Assembly: GCA_016717655.1 (NCBI GenBank)
Contig: JADKFC010000008.1
Span: 139,475-203,474, forward strand
Length of the DNA stretch: 64,000 bases
Reading direction: 5' to 3'
DNA from: Saprospiraceae bacterium
GTDB taxonomy: Bacteria; Bacteroidota; Bacteroidia; Chitinophagales; Saprospiraceae
In this document: piece after piece, positions 11,617 through 21,985 of the stretch
Numbering within the stretch: position 1 is the first letter of the stretch
How the letters are laid out: every line of letters starts with the position of its first letter
The notes under the pieces: generated by a model
Seen by the model: only the letters and a program-made list of their open reading frames with translations
Told to the model about the DNA's origin: nothing
Database searches by the model: none
Program-made: the position numbers and the translations under genes

Positions 11617-12829
11617 ATGTACCGGGAGAAAAGTCAACGACTCAACGATATAAGGTATGACATCAGAGGGCCTATTTACATGAAAGCCCTTGAAATGGAA
11701 GCCCAGGGCCAGGCCATCATTCCACTCAATATCGGCAATCCGGCTGCTTTTGGACTCGAGGTACCTGACATCATTCAAAACAACCTGAAAGAAAGTTTAG
11801 GAAAGTCTGGCGGTTACACCCATCAATTGGGCAACATCAAGGCGAGAGAGGCAGTGGCAACATATGCCACCAACTGGCAAATTGAGGGCCTTTCTCCCCA
11901 ACAAATTGCCATAGGCAATGGAGTTAGTGAGCTCATTCTGATGTCTATGCAAGCTTTGCTCAATGCCGGTGATGAGGTTTTGGTTCCGGCACCTGACTAC
12001 CCTCTATGGACCGCAGCTGTTGGATTGGCAGGTGGTAAAGCTGTACATTATCATTGTGATGAAAAAAATGGCTGGCAGCCCGATCTCGATTATATTGAAC
12101 GCAAAATTTCCTCAAAGACCAAGGCCCTGGTCATTATCAACCCCAACAACCCAACAGGGGCTGTTTATAATATTGAATGCCTCCAGTCAATGGTGGATTT
12201 GGCACAAAAACATGACTTGGTGGTGTGCAGCGATGAAATTTATGACCATGTTTATTTTGATGAAGGCAGTCACACGGCGTGCGCAGCCTTGAGTACCAAT
12301 GGCCTTTTCCTCACCTACGGAGGACTTTCAAAAAATCATTTTGCTGCAGGATACCGGGCCGGTTGGATGATCATGAGTGGAGATACAGAAAAAGCTGCCG
12401 GTTTTTGGGAGGGAATCAACTTATTGGCATCAATGCGTTTGTGCAGCAACGCCCTGGCTCAGTCTGTCATACCTATAGCACTTCAGCACTTTGGAGAAAT
12501 TAAAAAAATCTGTATCACCCGGTGGTCGGTTGTATGAACAAAAAACGTATGCGGTAGAAAGAATCAATTCGATAGAAGGTTTACAATGTAATCCTCCAAA
12601 AGGGGCTATGTATGTATTTCCCTCCTTTGAAAAAAACAGGTTTGATTTCCAATCGGATGAGGATTTTGTATTGAAGTACCTAACAGAACGAAATGTATTA
12701 TTGGTACCCGGTACCGGCTTTAATCATACGGATGACCATCATTTTCGACTTGTATTTTTGGCAGATAAAGAAGTATTGTCAAGTGCTTTTGACTTGCTGG
12801 AAAGCTTTCTTTTGGATCACAAACGATAA
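11617..12829 (+). CDS. alaA: Alanine aminotransferase AlaA-like, PLP-dependent (frameshifted)
   Basis: Class I/II aminotransferase closely resembling AlaA, which makes alanine from pyruvate and glutamate. Visible are YDIRGPIYMKA, LNIGNPAAFG, IGNGVSELI, VPAPDYPLWTAAVGLAGGKA, the cofactor-binding INPNNPTGAVY and SDEIYDHVYF, and the PLP lysine in GLSKNHFAAGYRAGW. The tail PGGRLYEQK ... PKGAMYVFP is in another frame. The shift lies in a run of seven A (12502-12508); six A would join HFGEIKK to SVSPGGRLYEQ and give 403 residues against 405 for E. coli AlaA. The start is the ATG at 11617, matching the AlaA N-terminus; ATG 11572 is possible. Transcribed divergently from fhs. Confidence 0.88.
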
Positions 12830-13021
12830 GAGAGGGCTGTTCAAATCTACCCAAGCTGGCAGACAATTGGGTAATTAAAAGTAATTTTTGAAAAATACTT
12901 TTTTAATATGATACAGCAGGACTGCCGAAAAATAAGCACATATGAAAACTAATTCTTATCAGTAAAAAAAAAATTCAAAAATTACCCACAATAAAATTTC
13001 ACTGGCCGTAACAATCGCCCC

Positions 13022-13030
13022 TATCTTTGC
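13022..13030 (+). promoter_or_regulatory. -7 element (TATCTTTGC) for the T9SS cargo gene
   Basis: TATCTTTGC about 95 nt before the ATG at 13125, with a TTTCAC sequence roughly 21 nt upstream. Apart from this promoter I see nothing in the gap 12830-13124. Confidence 0.5.
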
Positions 13031-13124
13031 AACATAATCTGCTTAAAATTTTCCCTTCTTAATTCTGAACGCAGCACATGGTGTGCTGGCTATTAACCTT
13101 TTTTAATAACCAAAACTTTTTACC

Positions 13125-16100
13125 ATGGAAAAATTAACTCAATTTTCCTTTGGTGGAAGTGTGTGGCGGACTCCCAAGCCGATTATTCTCACATTTCTGC
13201 TTTTCTACAGCCTTATGGGCTATTCTCAACAAAACGGCGCCATTGCCTGTAATGACCTGGTTCAGGTTTCATTAGACGGTGATTGCGAAGCGGAGATTAC
13301 TCCGGACATGATTCTTGAAGGTACGTACAACCAACCCTGGAGTGTATTTACTGTCAAGATATCCAACGTTATCGGTACCATTGTAACCCGCCCGGGTTTT
13401 CACACGGTAACCGTGACCAACACAACCAATGGCAATAGCTGTTGGGGTAACATTACTGTGGAAGATAAACTTCCTCCTATTGTAGAAAATTGTCCTTGTG
13501 CGCAAGGCAATACCGATCCGGATTGTCACTTTCTGTGCAGTGATCTGGAGGCATTCAGAAAGGTACCGTGATTGTACCTACTCCTGAAGTCAATGAAAAC
13601 TGTTCCAGCTACACAATTATCGAAACCGAAAAAATCATCGACAATGGTTGCAACGGAAAAGTATTACAGCGTTCTTATGTTTACAAGGACATTTATGGCA
13701 ATACTTCACAACCCTGTGTTTCGTATTTCTATCTCGCACCAGTTTCACTGGATGATGTGACTCCACCGGCTCCACTGGTTCAATTGACCTGTGGTGCAAA
13801 AACCGGTATGATTGATATCTTTAATTATCTGAAGCCTACCTTAGGTGAGGCCCTGGCCAGAAAATACGCATGGCCAACCATCAACGGAGCCATCATTGCC
13901 AATGATGGACCTTGCAATTTGGCAGCTGCGAAAACCGACACAGAAATATTGGCCTGTGGTCAGACCTGTTTGGATAGCAGAAAAGTGATCAGAACATGGA
14001 CAGTACTTGACTGGTGTTCAGGAGAGACTATCAACTTTGTTCAAATCATCAAGGCTACTGACAACAAAGCACCTACCGTTATTGCTAAAGACCTTACGGT
14101 AAGTACCGACCCTTGGGGCTGTACTGCCAATGTATCTTTCCCTGATCCCACTACCCTGCACGACAACTGTTCATCCAGTGTTGAATACAGAATTGAGGGA
14201 GGTCCACTGGGAACACAGATCGTGTATCACCAGGCAAGTCATAGCTGGATTGCTTTGAATGTACCAAAAGGTGATCACCAGTTTTACTACAAAGCGGTTG
14301 ACTGTTGTGACAATGTTGGCATAGATACCATTACTGTTTCTGTTCGTGACTTGACTTCACCGGTTGCCATTTCAAAAGAATTTGTTGTGGTTTCGTTGAC
14401 CAATGGCGGAGACGGCAAAGGTATTGCCAAAATCTATGCCGCCAGCATCGACAATGGTTCGCATGATGGCTGTACTGCGGTGAAACTGGAAATCAGAAGA
14501 GATGTAGACAGTTGTGGTTTTACAGGTAATGCCACCTACAATGCAGATGGTCACTCTTTTGATGGCTCATCAGATCCCAACAGTCCGAATTATGATCCAG
14601 ACAATGGCGCATTTGTAAAATTCTGTTGTAAGGATTTGACAGGCGTTGAAAATGGCGTGCCTTTTGGCAATGTAAAAATCTGGTTGCGCGTATGGGATGA
14701 TGGCGACATGAACGGCATCTTTGGTACAGCCGGAGATAATTACAATGAGACCTGGTCTTATGTAAGAGTTGAAGACAAGCTGGCACCCACCCTCTATTGT
14801 CCGAAAGACATTACCCTTGAATGCGACCAGGATTATAAAAATTTGGATGTGACAGGAAGAGCAACCTCTTTCTATACATGTGCAGCGGGTGAAGTGGAGT
14901 ATTCCGACAATACCAGCTTAAACAGTTGCGGTTCTGGAACCATTAGAAGAAAGTGGTGGATCAAAGGTCACCCACAAATCTATTGTTTTCAAAACATTTA
15001 TGTAAAACCAACTCCTCCAGGCACAGTATATGTGACCTTCCCTAAAGACATTACAACTGATTGTAAAAACTTACCGGCAGAGCCAAAGCCTACGTATACA
15101 GGAGGTGCATGTAATTTGCTGGGCCATTCATTACAAAGCGATACCTTCTACGTAGAAGATGGAGCTTGTATGAAGATCTTAAACAAGTTTACTGTTATCG
15201 ACTGGTGTACCTACGAGCCCAACAATCCTCAATCAGGAGGAATTTGGACGGGTACTCAAATTATCAAAGTTTTGGATAATGTAGCTCCGGTGCTTACTTG
15301 TAAAGACGAGATGTTTGAAGTAAATGACAATGCAGATGCAGACAGCGATGGCAATAAGTGTGAGTTGAAAAACCTGGTATTGACCAACGTAGCCGACGAC
15401 AACGGAGATTGTGCAAGCAAGTGGTTGAAGTGGATTGTATTGGTAGATTTATGGGGTGATGGTATTACCGATTACGAATATACCAGCTATGTGTCACCTA
15501 CCGACAACTCATTCAACAACGACAGCAATGCCAATGGCATTCCGGATAAATACCTGTCTCCTACTTCTTCAGGACAACAAGTATCTATTACCATACCAGA
15601 AGACATTACTGGAAGTATGAGCAATCACAAAATTCAATGGAAGGTAAGTGACGGTTGCGGTAACCTAACTGCTTGCAGCGCTACATTTATGGTAGTAGAC
15701 AAGAAAAAACCAACTCCTTACTGTATCAGCCTAAGCACTGCCTTGATGGTCAATGGCCAGGTTGAATTGTGGGCCAGAGACTTTGATAAAGGAAGTTTTG
15801 ACAACTGTACACAGTCAAGAAACTTATTGTTCACCTTTGATCAGGCACACCCTGTACTTTCTAAACTCAACATTGAGCATTACTTCAAAGGAAAAGGAGA
15901 AAATGCAACGGTAGCAGAATTTACAGCAGGAGATGCACAGAGATGGGTACCGGCTTCTAAAAGTTCATCCAAAATTTTCAACTGCGACGACCTGCCACAG
16001 GCCGATGTTGAAATGACTGTGTGGGATGAGAAATTCAATTTCGACTATTGTAATGTAACCCTAAGTTTGCTCGACAACCAGGGAGCTTGCGGAGGCAGCT

Positions 16101-17323
16101 TATCTGCACCGATCTCAGGTAGTTTGAAATTTATTGACAAAGGCATCAATCAGGCCAACATCCATTTGAGTGGAGCATCCAATACCATTTCCAAAAACCT
16201 GAAAACGGACAATACCGGAAATTACATGTTCCCCAACAACCCAATGTACATCGATTACGAACTTTCAGCCAGTAAAAACGATGATCCATTGAATGGTGTA
16301 AGTACTTTGGACCTGGTGATGATTCAACGACACATTTTGGGAGCCAGTAAGTTTACCAACGCCGAAAATGTGATTGCTGCCGATGTTAACGGAGATGCCA
16401 AAATATCTGCATCAGACCTTGTAGAATTGAGAAAAGTAATCCTGGGTGTATTGCCCAACTTTGTCAACAACAAGAGCTGGAGATTTATTGATTCCAAAAC
16501 ACCGATTGCCAATCCACAAAGCCCATGGCCATTGGATGAAAGCATCGATGTGGCACAATTGGATCAGCCCGTTTCAGGCCAGGATTTCAAAGGTATCAAA
16601 ATCGGTGATGTCAACAACAATGCCGTAGCCAATATCAATGACAATCCTGCAGAAAACAGAACAGCCAACAACCTAAATCTGGTTGTGGAAGAGATGGATG
16701 TGATCAAAGGCAATAGCTATCAAATACACATTCCGGTAAAAGACCTCAATATGAAAGCCCTGCAAATGGCGATCCAGACTGAGGGTCTGACCATCAATGA
16801 AGTGTTGTTTGACATGGTTAGTACAGATGAATTTTACCATACCAAAAAAGATGGTACTACCCTTATCAGCTGGAACAGTGCTGATGGCGTTTCACCTGCC
16901 CAATTGCTAACCCTGGAAGTAACCGCTCTTAAAACAGGAGTGATTTCAGACATGTTGTTTGTCAATGAAAACGCCCTCCAGGGAGTTGCTTACACAGGCG
17001 ACAATCTGGAAGAATCCGGAATCCAACTGGTATTCAGAAAATTGGCAAAGGATACGCCAGAAACTTTCGAAATTTATCAAAACGAGCCAAACCCATTCAA
17101 AGATCTTACTACCATTAGCTTCTACCTTCCCCAATCTCAGGAAGCGGTATTAACTATCTTTGACGTCACTGGAAGGCAATTGATGAGAGAATCAAAGACA
17201 GCCCAAAAAGGCTTAAACACATTCACAGTAAATATGGCTTCGCTAGACTTTAGTGGAGTGATGTACTACCAGATTGAAAGTGGTGACTACTCAGCTACCA
17301 AAGTGATGATCGGCCTCAAGTAA
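13125..17323 (+). CDS. Large secreted multidomain protein with dockerin-like repeats and T9SS sorting domain (frameshifted)
   Basis: About 1,399 residues once joined. A signal peptide (FLLFYSLMGYSQ) precedes a cysteine-rich series of HYR-like beta modules that repeatedly end in DNKAPTV, DLTSPVA, DKLAPTL, DNVAPVL and DKKKPTP. A CNA-B/SdrD-like module (GSLKFIDKGINQANIHL) follows, then two dockerin-type segments (STLDLVMIQRHILG; ADVNGDAKISASDLVELR), a cohesin-like part, and a C-terminal type A T9SS domain (EIYQNEPNPF ... FDVTGRQL ... GVMYYQIESG). The frame breaks at GG 13562-13563: one more G gives FRKGTVIVPTPEVN. It is probably exported to the cell surface or medium; adhesion or a structural role is inference. 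A terminator follows. Confidence 0.88.
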
Positions 17324-17374
17324 CAATTGCTTACGTCGAATCCTCGATATGACGTAATAACCAAAACTCTTTTC

Positions 17375-17406
17375 GGCTGCCTCCGTTCCCCGGGGGCAGC
17401 CTTTTT
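17375..17406 (+). terminator. Rho-independent terminator after the T9SS cargo gene
   Basis: Stem GGCTGCCTCCG / CGGGGGCAGCC (11 bp, one wobble pair), 5-nt loop, then TTTTT. It begins 51 nt after the stop. Confidence 0.88.
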
Positions 17407-17420
17407 AGCTTGGGTTAAAG

Positions 17421-17807
17421 TCAAGGCTTACAGTTTTTTTTCAAGGTTTTGATTTCGGACAGCGTCCATGATTTGCCTGAAGAAAAGGTAGTGCTTAGGT
17501 AGTTGAGGAGATTGGTCATCTCCACCTCTGTCATCTTTGGGTGAGATGGCATGTATTTTAAGGTCAAACCCAATGAATCTGCTCTAAACCCATTTTTAAT
17601 AACGCAAACAACCCCTTCTATTTCTCCATTCAGGTACCGGCTCCCTTTCAGTGGGGGGATTAAAGCATTCAAGCCGCTGCCATCATCCATATGACAATTG
17701 GCGCACAAGGTGGAATAAATGCGTTGACCCTGGGTAAAGGTATCCTGGCAAGAATGGTACAAAGCCAGACAAGTAAAGACGAGTAATGCCTTACTTGCTT
17801 TTCTCAT
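17421..17807 (-). CDS. Class I c-type cytochrome
   Basis: 128 residues. An N-terminal hydrophobic segment ending LALYHSC could be a signal peptide or a lipobox. The haem motif CANCH lies at about residue 35-39 (YSTLCANCHMDDGSG), and the probable axial methionine in YMPSHPKM. This is a monohaem periplasmic electron carrier, of the kind used with oxidases. It overlaps the SCO gene by 17 nt, indicating translational coupling and a link to cytochrome oxidase assembly or respiration. Confidence 0.82.
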   Translation of the reverse strand: MRKASKALLVFTCLALYHSCQDTFTQGQRIYSTLCANCHMDDGSGLNALIPPLKGSRYLNGEIEGVVCVIKNGFRADSLGLTLKYMPSHPKMTEVEMTNLLNYLSTTFSSGKSWTLSEIKTLKKNCKP

Positions 17808-18420
17808 TCAGCAAGGCATGAACGTCTTTGATAAAGTCTGGAATCGTGGTAGGGTCGGTGCCCTCACAAAAAGAACGAACGCGGCCCTTTTTATCTACTA
17901 AGATGATCTTTCCGCTATGGTCAAAACCTCCCGGAGCGCTAGGGTCTTCCAACGCTGCAACAAAAAAATCGTCAGCAAGGTCAAGGGTAAAATCTTTGTC
18001 TCCGGTTAAGAACAACCATTTATCAGATTTAACTCCAATGTTTTCTGCATATACCGAAAGCTTGCCAATGCTGTCTCTTTTTGGATCAAGGGTGAAGGAA
18101 ACCAGTCGCACACCATTTACATTTTTAAACTCATCATGAAGGCGGAGCATCTGCTTCATTACCCTTGGACAAATGGAAGGACAGCTGGTGAAGAAAAAAT
18201 CAGCGATGTAAATGCTGTTGGCCAGGCTGTCATTGGTGATCACTGTACTGTCCTGACTAAAGTAGGTAAAAGGTCTGATGGTATGTTCTTTGGTGACCCC
18301 ATTTTCAGTAACCGGATTGCCTAGTACCGGCAGTTTATCACCTTTTGTACCTGGTTGACATGACAGGGTCAAGACAGTCAAAGCCCCAAGAATCAGTTTA
18401 CTTTTTTTCAGTGCCCCCAT
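17791..18420 (-). CDS. SCO1/SenC family copper chaperone lipoprotein
   Basis: 209 residues. It has a lipobox LTLSC near residue 20, then a thioredoxin-like domain with the SCO copper-binding CPSICPRVMKQM (CxxxC), FTLDPKRDS, and the conserved histidine in GGFDHSGKIILVD. SCO proteins deliver copper to, or reduce, the CuA site of cytochrome c oxidase. Overlapping genes on both sides (lipoprotein by 23 nt, cytochrome c by 17 nt) suggest one transcription unit. It is expected in the periplasm, anchored by lipid. Confidence 0.88.
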   Translation of the reverse strand: MGALKKSKLILGALTVLTLSCQPGTKGDKLPVLGNPVTENGVTKEHTIRPFTYFSQDSTVITNDSLANSIYIADFFFTSCPSICPRVMKQMLRLHDEFKNVNGVRLVSFTLDPKRDSIGKLSVYAENIGVKSDKWLFLTGDKDFTLDLADDFFVAALEDPSAPGGFDHSGKIILVDKKGRVRSFCEGTDPTTIPDFIKDVHALLNEKSK

Positions 18421-18811
18421 GACTATCTACCCATTTTTGCGTTTCTTCCAAAGATCCCATCATCATGTCTCTTACCTTGTTGATTTTTTCCATTTCCAGT
18501 TCAAGGTATTTTTTTTGCTCCTGGATAGGCATGGTCTCAAAAGAGGAGTTAAAATCTTCCATCCATACCATCATCGCTTCATCTGCTGCGTCTAGTTTTT
18601 CAAGTAAGGCAAAAACTTCCGTAGAATCGGCAGTGCACAATTTTTCTTTAAGGGTCTTTCTTGCTTCATGGATGTTGTCCATTTTTGGCATCACCCCATC
18701 GTGTACTTCCATCACTGATTTAAACAAGGATTGAACTTCCTGCTTTTCCTGATTTTCACACGAAAAAAATACCAGGACCAGGGCCATGGCTAGGTAATTT
18801 AAAAATTTCAT
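18398..18811 (-). CDS. Small lipoprotein of unknown function in the SCO operon
   Basis: 137 residues with an N-terminal lipobox (VLVFFSC) and a mostly helical, charged body (SVMEVHDGVMPKMDNIHEAR ... EKINKVRDMMMGSLEETQKW). I recognise no enzyme motif. Methionine and histidine are frequent (HDGVMPKM, MMVWME, RDMMMG), which would fit metal binding beside a copper chaperone, but that is inference. It lies 5 nt after the biotin carrier gene and overlaps the SCO gene. Confidence 0.7.
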   Translation of the reverse strand: MKFLNYLAMALVLVFFSCENQEKQEVQSLFKSVMEVHDGVMPKMDNIHEARKTLKEKLCTADSTEVFALLEKLDAADEAMMVWMEDFNSSFETMPIQEQKKYLELEMEKINKVRDMMMGSLEETQKWVDSHGGTEKK

Positions 18812-18816
18812 TCTTA

Positions 18817-19281
18817 TTATAATTTAGCTAATAATCCGTTTTTCTCAACTTTATCGCCCTGATTAACCATTACGGCAGAAATGACTCCTTCGCCGGCAGC
18901 TTTGATGATGTTTTCCATTTTCATCGCTTCCAGGATAAATAGATTGTCTCCTGTTTTAATTTCATCTCCTGCTTTGACATATACTTCTTTGACCAGGCCC
19001 GGCATGGGAGCTAATACTTCTTTCAAAGCCACCTTAGGCGGTTGGTTAAAGCCCAGTTTATGAATCAGCTCGTCAATTTTATCTGAACGCTGGATTTTTA
19101 ATCGATACCCATTGACCTTCATTTGGTAGGTCTTGGTCTCAGGATTGTATGACATCACCCTGATGTCATACAATTTTTCATTGTATAAAAACCTGTATTC
19201 ATCACCTGTCTGGTGAATTATCGAACCTTTGGTCAGGCTTTCGAGCGGTATTTCTACGTGGTCGTTGATCGTGTATTTCAA
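18817..19281 (-). CDS. Biotin carboxyl carrier (biotinyl-lipoyl) protein
   Basis: About 154 residues from a TTG at 19281; an alternative TTG at 19332 would overlap the flippase by 46 nt. The C-terminal biotinyl domain is clear: APMPGLVKEVYVKAGDEI, the biotinylation site EAMKMENI, and GVISAVMVNQGDKVEKNGLL. This form, with an N-terminal beta domain, acts as the biotin subunit of acyl-CoA carboxylases (acetyl- or propionyl-CoA) or decarboxylases. No carboxylase or transferase subunit is adjacent, so its partners must be elsewhere. Confidence 0.8.
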   Translation of the reverse strand: MKYTINDHVEIPLESLTKGSIIHQTGDEYRFLYNEKLYDIRVMSYNPETKTYQMKVNGYRLKIQRSDKIDELIHKLGFNQPPKVALKEVLAPMPGLVKEVYVKAGDEIKTGDNLFILEAMKMENIIKAAGEGVISAVMVNQGDKVEKNGLLAKL

Positions 19282-19285
19282 AACG

Positions 19286-20781
19286 CTAAACTTTTGATTT
19301 GCGAATGTATTGACGGATAAATGGGCGTTCAAAGATAAGAATATAAGCGATAAAAGAGGCTAAAAATGCTGTGTTGATTGCCATTCTTATCCACATATTA
19401 TCAAAATATTGTCTTACCTCCCAGGCAAAAAAGAGAAGGAGGGCAGTCAATAGGCTGTACTTAATCAAATCTTTGACCGGATAAGCAATTGGAAAATGTT
19501 TTTGCCCCAGCGTATACCCACTAATGGCCATGAATAAAAAGCAGGCAAGCGATGCCCAGGCAGAACCCATCATACCTGTAGTCGGGATAAGCAACCAACT
19601 CACAGCAAGGGTAATGAATACACCCCCAAACGCAATATAGGCGCCGTAAATGGTTTTATCTGCCAGCTTGTACCAGATGGAAAAGTTGTAATACAAACCC
19701 AAAAACAAATAAGAGAGCAGGAGCACAGGCACTACAGCCACACCCCCCCTATAGTTCTGCCCAATCATAAGCAAAACAATGTCGATGTAAAAATAGGTGC
19801 CCAGGATCACAAAGGCAGAAAACAGCGCAAAGGCTTTGGAAATGACACCGTTGATTTCATATTTTTTATCCTTTGCCGCCTGATTAAAAAAGAAGGGCTC
19901 GGCAGCATAATTAAAAGCAGTCGTAAAAAGATTTAGGAGGATGGCAAGTTTGGCCCCTGCACTAAAAATGCCACTTACCGCTCTTTTTTCATCAAGGGTT
20001 CCATCCAAAAAAAACTGTTGTAAGGGAACCGCAATATTTTGGTTGATGTTGCCTGCCACAATGATGATGACGAGCGGCCATGAGTATTGTACAATTTTAA
20101 AAGCAAGGGCTCTGTTGATGGCAAACTTCATTTTCATCATTTCAGGCACCATGGCCATAAACACCAAAAGACTGGCCAAAAGATTACTTACAAATACATA
20201 GTCCAATTCTTTGTTTATGCCTGTCAGAGAGCTAAGTCTGAGCATAATGCCGGGAAAAAACCGGGGCAATACTTCCAAAAAAAGCAAGACAAAAAAGATG
20301 GTAAAAAAAACATTGGCTACCCTAAACATCAAAAATCTGATGGGTCTTCCTTCCAATCGAAATCTTGCGTACACCAGGGTAGTAAAAGCATCTAATGCCA
20401 GAATCCAGGCAAACCAGCTCACATAGTGGGCATCTTGCGGATAGCCCAGATAGGCGGCAATCGGTTGGTTTGCCACTAACATCACCAGGGTGATCAGTCC
20501 GGAAATCACAGCCATAATGGCAAATGTAGTTTCATACACCAAGCCCTCCTGACTCACCTTCCCGGGTAGCAAATCTGAAATAGGCGGTATCCATCCTAAA
20601 TACCATTAGCGATAAGATGATGGTTGCATAAGCATACAGCTCGCTGAAAATTCCGAAATCAGAAGGGTTTTTGAACCGATAGGTAAGGTAGACCGTCATG
20701 ACCAAAAAATTGAGGATCCTGGGGTAGGATGTGACTCAATCCATAAATGGCAGTTTCTCCGGCTAGTCTCTTTAAAGTCAA
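19286..20781 (-). CDS. Polysaccharide/lipid flippase, Wzx-like (two frameshifts)
   Basis: Multi-pass membrane protein of the MATE-like flippase superfamily, about 497 residues after repair. Many hydrophobic helices are visible (FAIMAVISGLITLVMLV; VSNLLASLLVFMAMV; WPLVIIIVAGNINQ). The first ~85 residues lie in other frames upstream: LKRLAGETAIYGLSHILPR, then MTVYLTYRFKNPSDFGIFSELYAY. Single extra bases near 20718-20724 and 20544-20552 explain both breaks; removing them makes 1,494 nt, a multiple of three. The start is a TTG at 20781, the only candidate seen. It probably flips lipid-linked sugars across the inner membrane, but no glycosyltransferase is nearby. Confidence 0.75.
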
Positions 20782-20832
20782 TTGAATAAAAGTATTGATT
20801 CAGGTTAAACCATGTTTAATTCCAAGCACAAA

Positions 20833-21985
20833 TTAGGCATCTTTCTCCAAATATTGATCGGTAAGTCTGTTGATGCTGTATACAAGTATAAAAAGCGCCA
20901 GGCCGGGAAATACCACCATCCACCAGGCATGGTGATTTTTCTGCCTTCGCTCAACAAACTGCCCCAACTTACTTCTTCCGGAGGCAGCCCCATTCCTAAA
21001 AACGACAAAGTAGATTCTAAAAGAACATTGCCTGCAAAATTCATTGCTGCCAAAATCATTAAGGTATGAAGGATATTTGGTAAAATGTGTCTTCTAAGTA
21101 TTTCCAGGTGCCCAGCCCCCATGATGCTGGCCGAAATCACATATTGGCGTTCTTTGATACTCATGGTTTCTGCTCTGGCATGTCGCGCAAAACCGGTCCA
21201 ACCCAAAATGAGAATGACCAGGATGACATTGTTGATCGCCGGCTTATCAAAAAGAGGAAACAATACCAACATGAGAATTAAAGTAGGTACTGATCGCCTC
21301 CATTCAATGATCCTTGAAAATGCTCCGTCAATGGGCAAACCTATGAATTTACGGGTACTCCGGGCCAAAACAAAAAGGGAGCCTAGCCAAATCGTAAGCC
21401 ACAATAGCCAAAATAAAAGCGGATGCAGGGAGAAGGCTGTGATCTGGTAAATCAAAAAATAAATACTGGCCAATAAACCCAAAATTAAAACCACTGCCTG
21501 GATTGGTGACACTTTTAGTTTTTTGTTGCCAAAGTAGCCCATGCTCATGCCGATAATAATGCCCAAGATGGCGCAGATCCAGGTGGCCAATAAGCCGATC
21601 CTGAAAGAGGTATAACAACCCCTGACGATACCGGCTGCAACATCCCTGCCCAGCTGGTCTGTTCCTAGCCAGTGGCCACTGCCTTTGATACATGCACCCG
21701 GTGCACAAAAGCTGGCATTGACTTTGTCTATGGTGCCTGCTTTATAATGAATGGGTGGGTACACGGCCCAATCGAAGCCCGTTTCTCTTTTTCTGATGGG
21801 ATCACTTACCAGGCCCCAATCTGCAGCCAGGTCATAAAACGCCGGAAATACAAGCTGGTGATTCTGTGAAGCCAGAAGGGCTTGGTCATTGGCAATGAGC
21901 GAATTAAATAAGCCGACAAAGGCATAAAAAACAATGACCATCAAAGGCCATTTTAACCATTTTTTACCCTTAACCAGACCTTCAT
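20833..21985 (-). CDS. ABC transporter permease, DppC/OppC family (frameshifted)
   Basis: Inner-membrane permease of the peptide/nickel importer type. Hallmarks are HWLGTDQLGRDV, the conserved GTDxxGRD motif, the long periplasmic N-terminal part, ARHARAETMSIKERQYVISA and HILPNILHTLMILA (EAA loop), and TLSFLGMGLPPEEVSWGSLL. The C-terminus WWMVVFPGLALF ... DQYLEKDA is in another frame; a sixth T in 20936-20940 restores it and moves the stop to 20833. At the N-terminus, a seventh T in 21960-21965 would let an ATG at 21985, overlapping the nadA stop (TGATG), read MKVWLRVKKWLKWPL into the ORF. The result is 384 residues. No ATPase or binding protein is adjacent. Confidence 0.78.
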
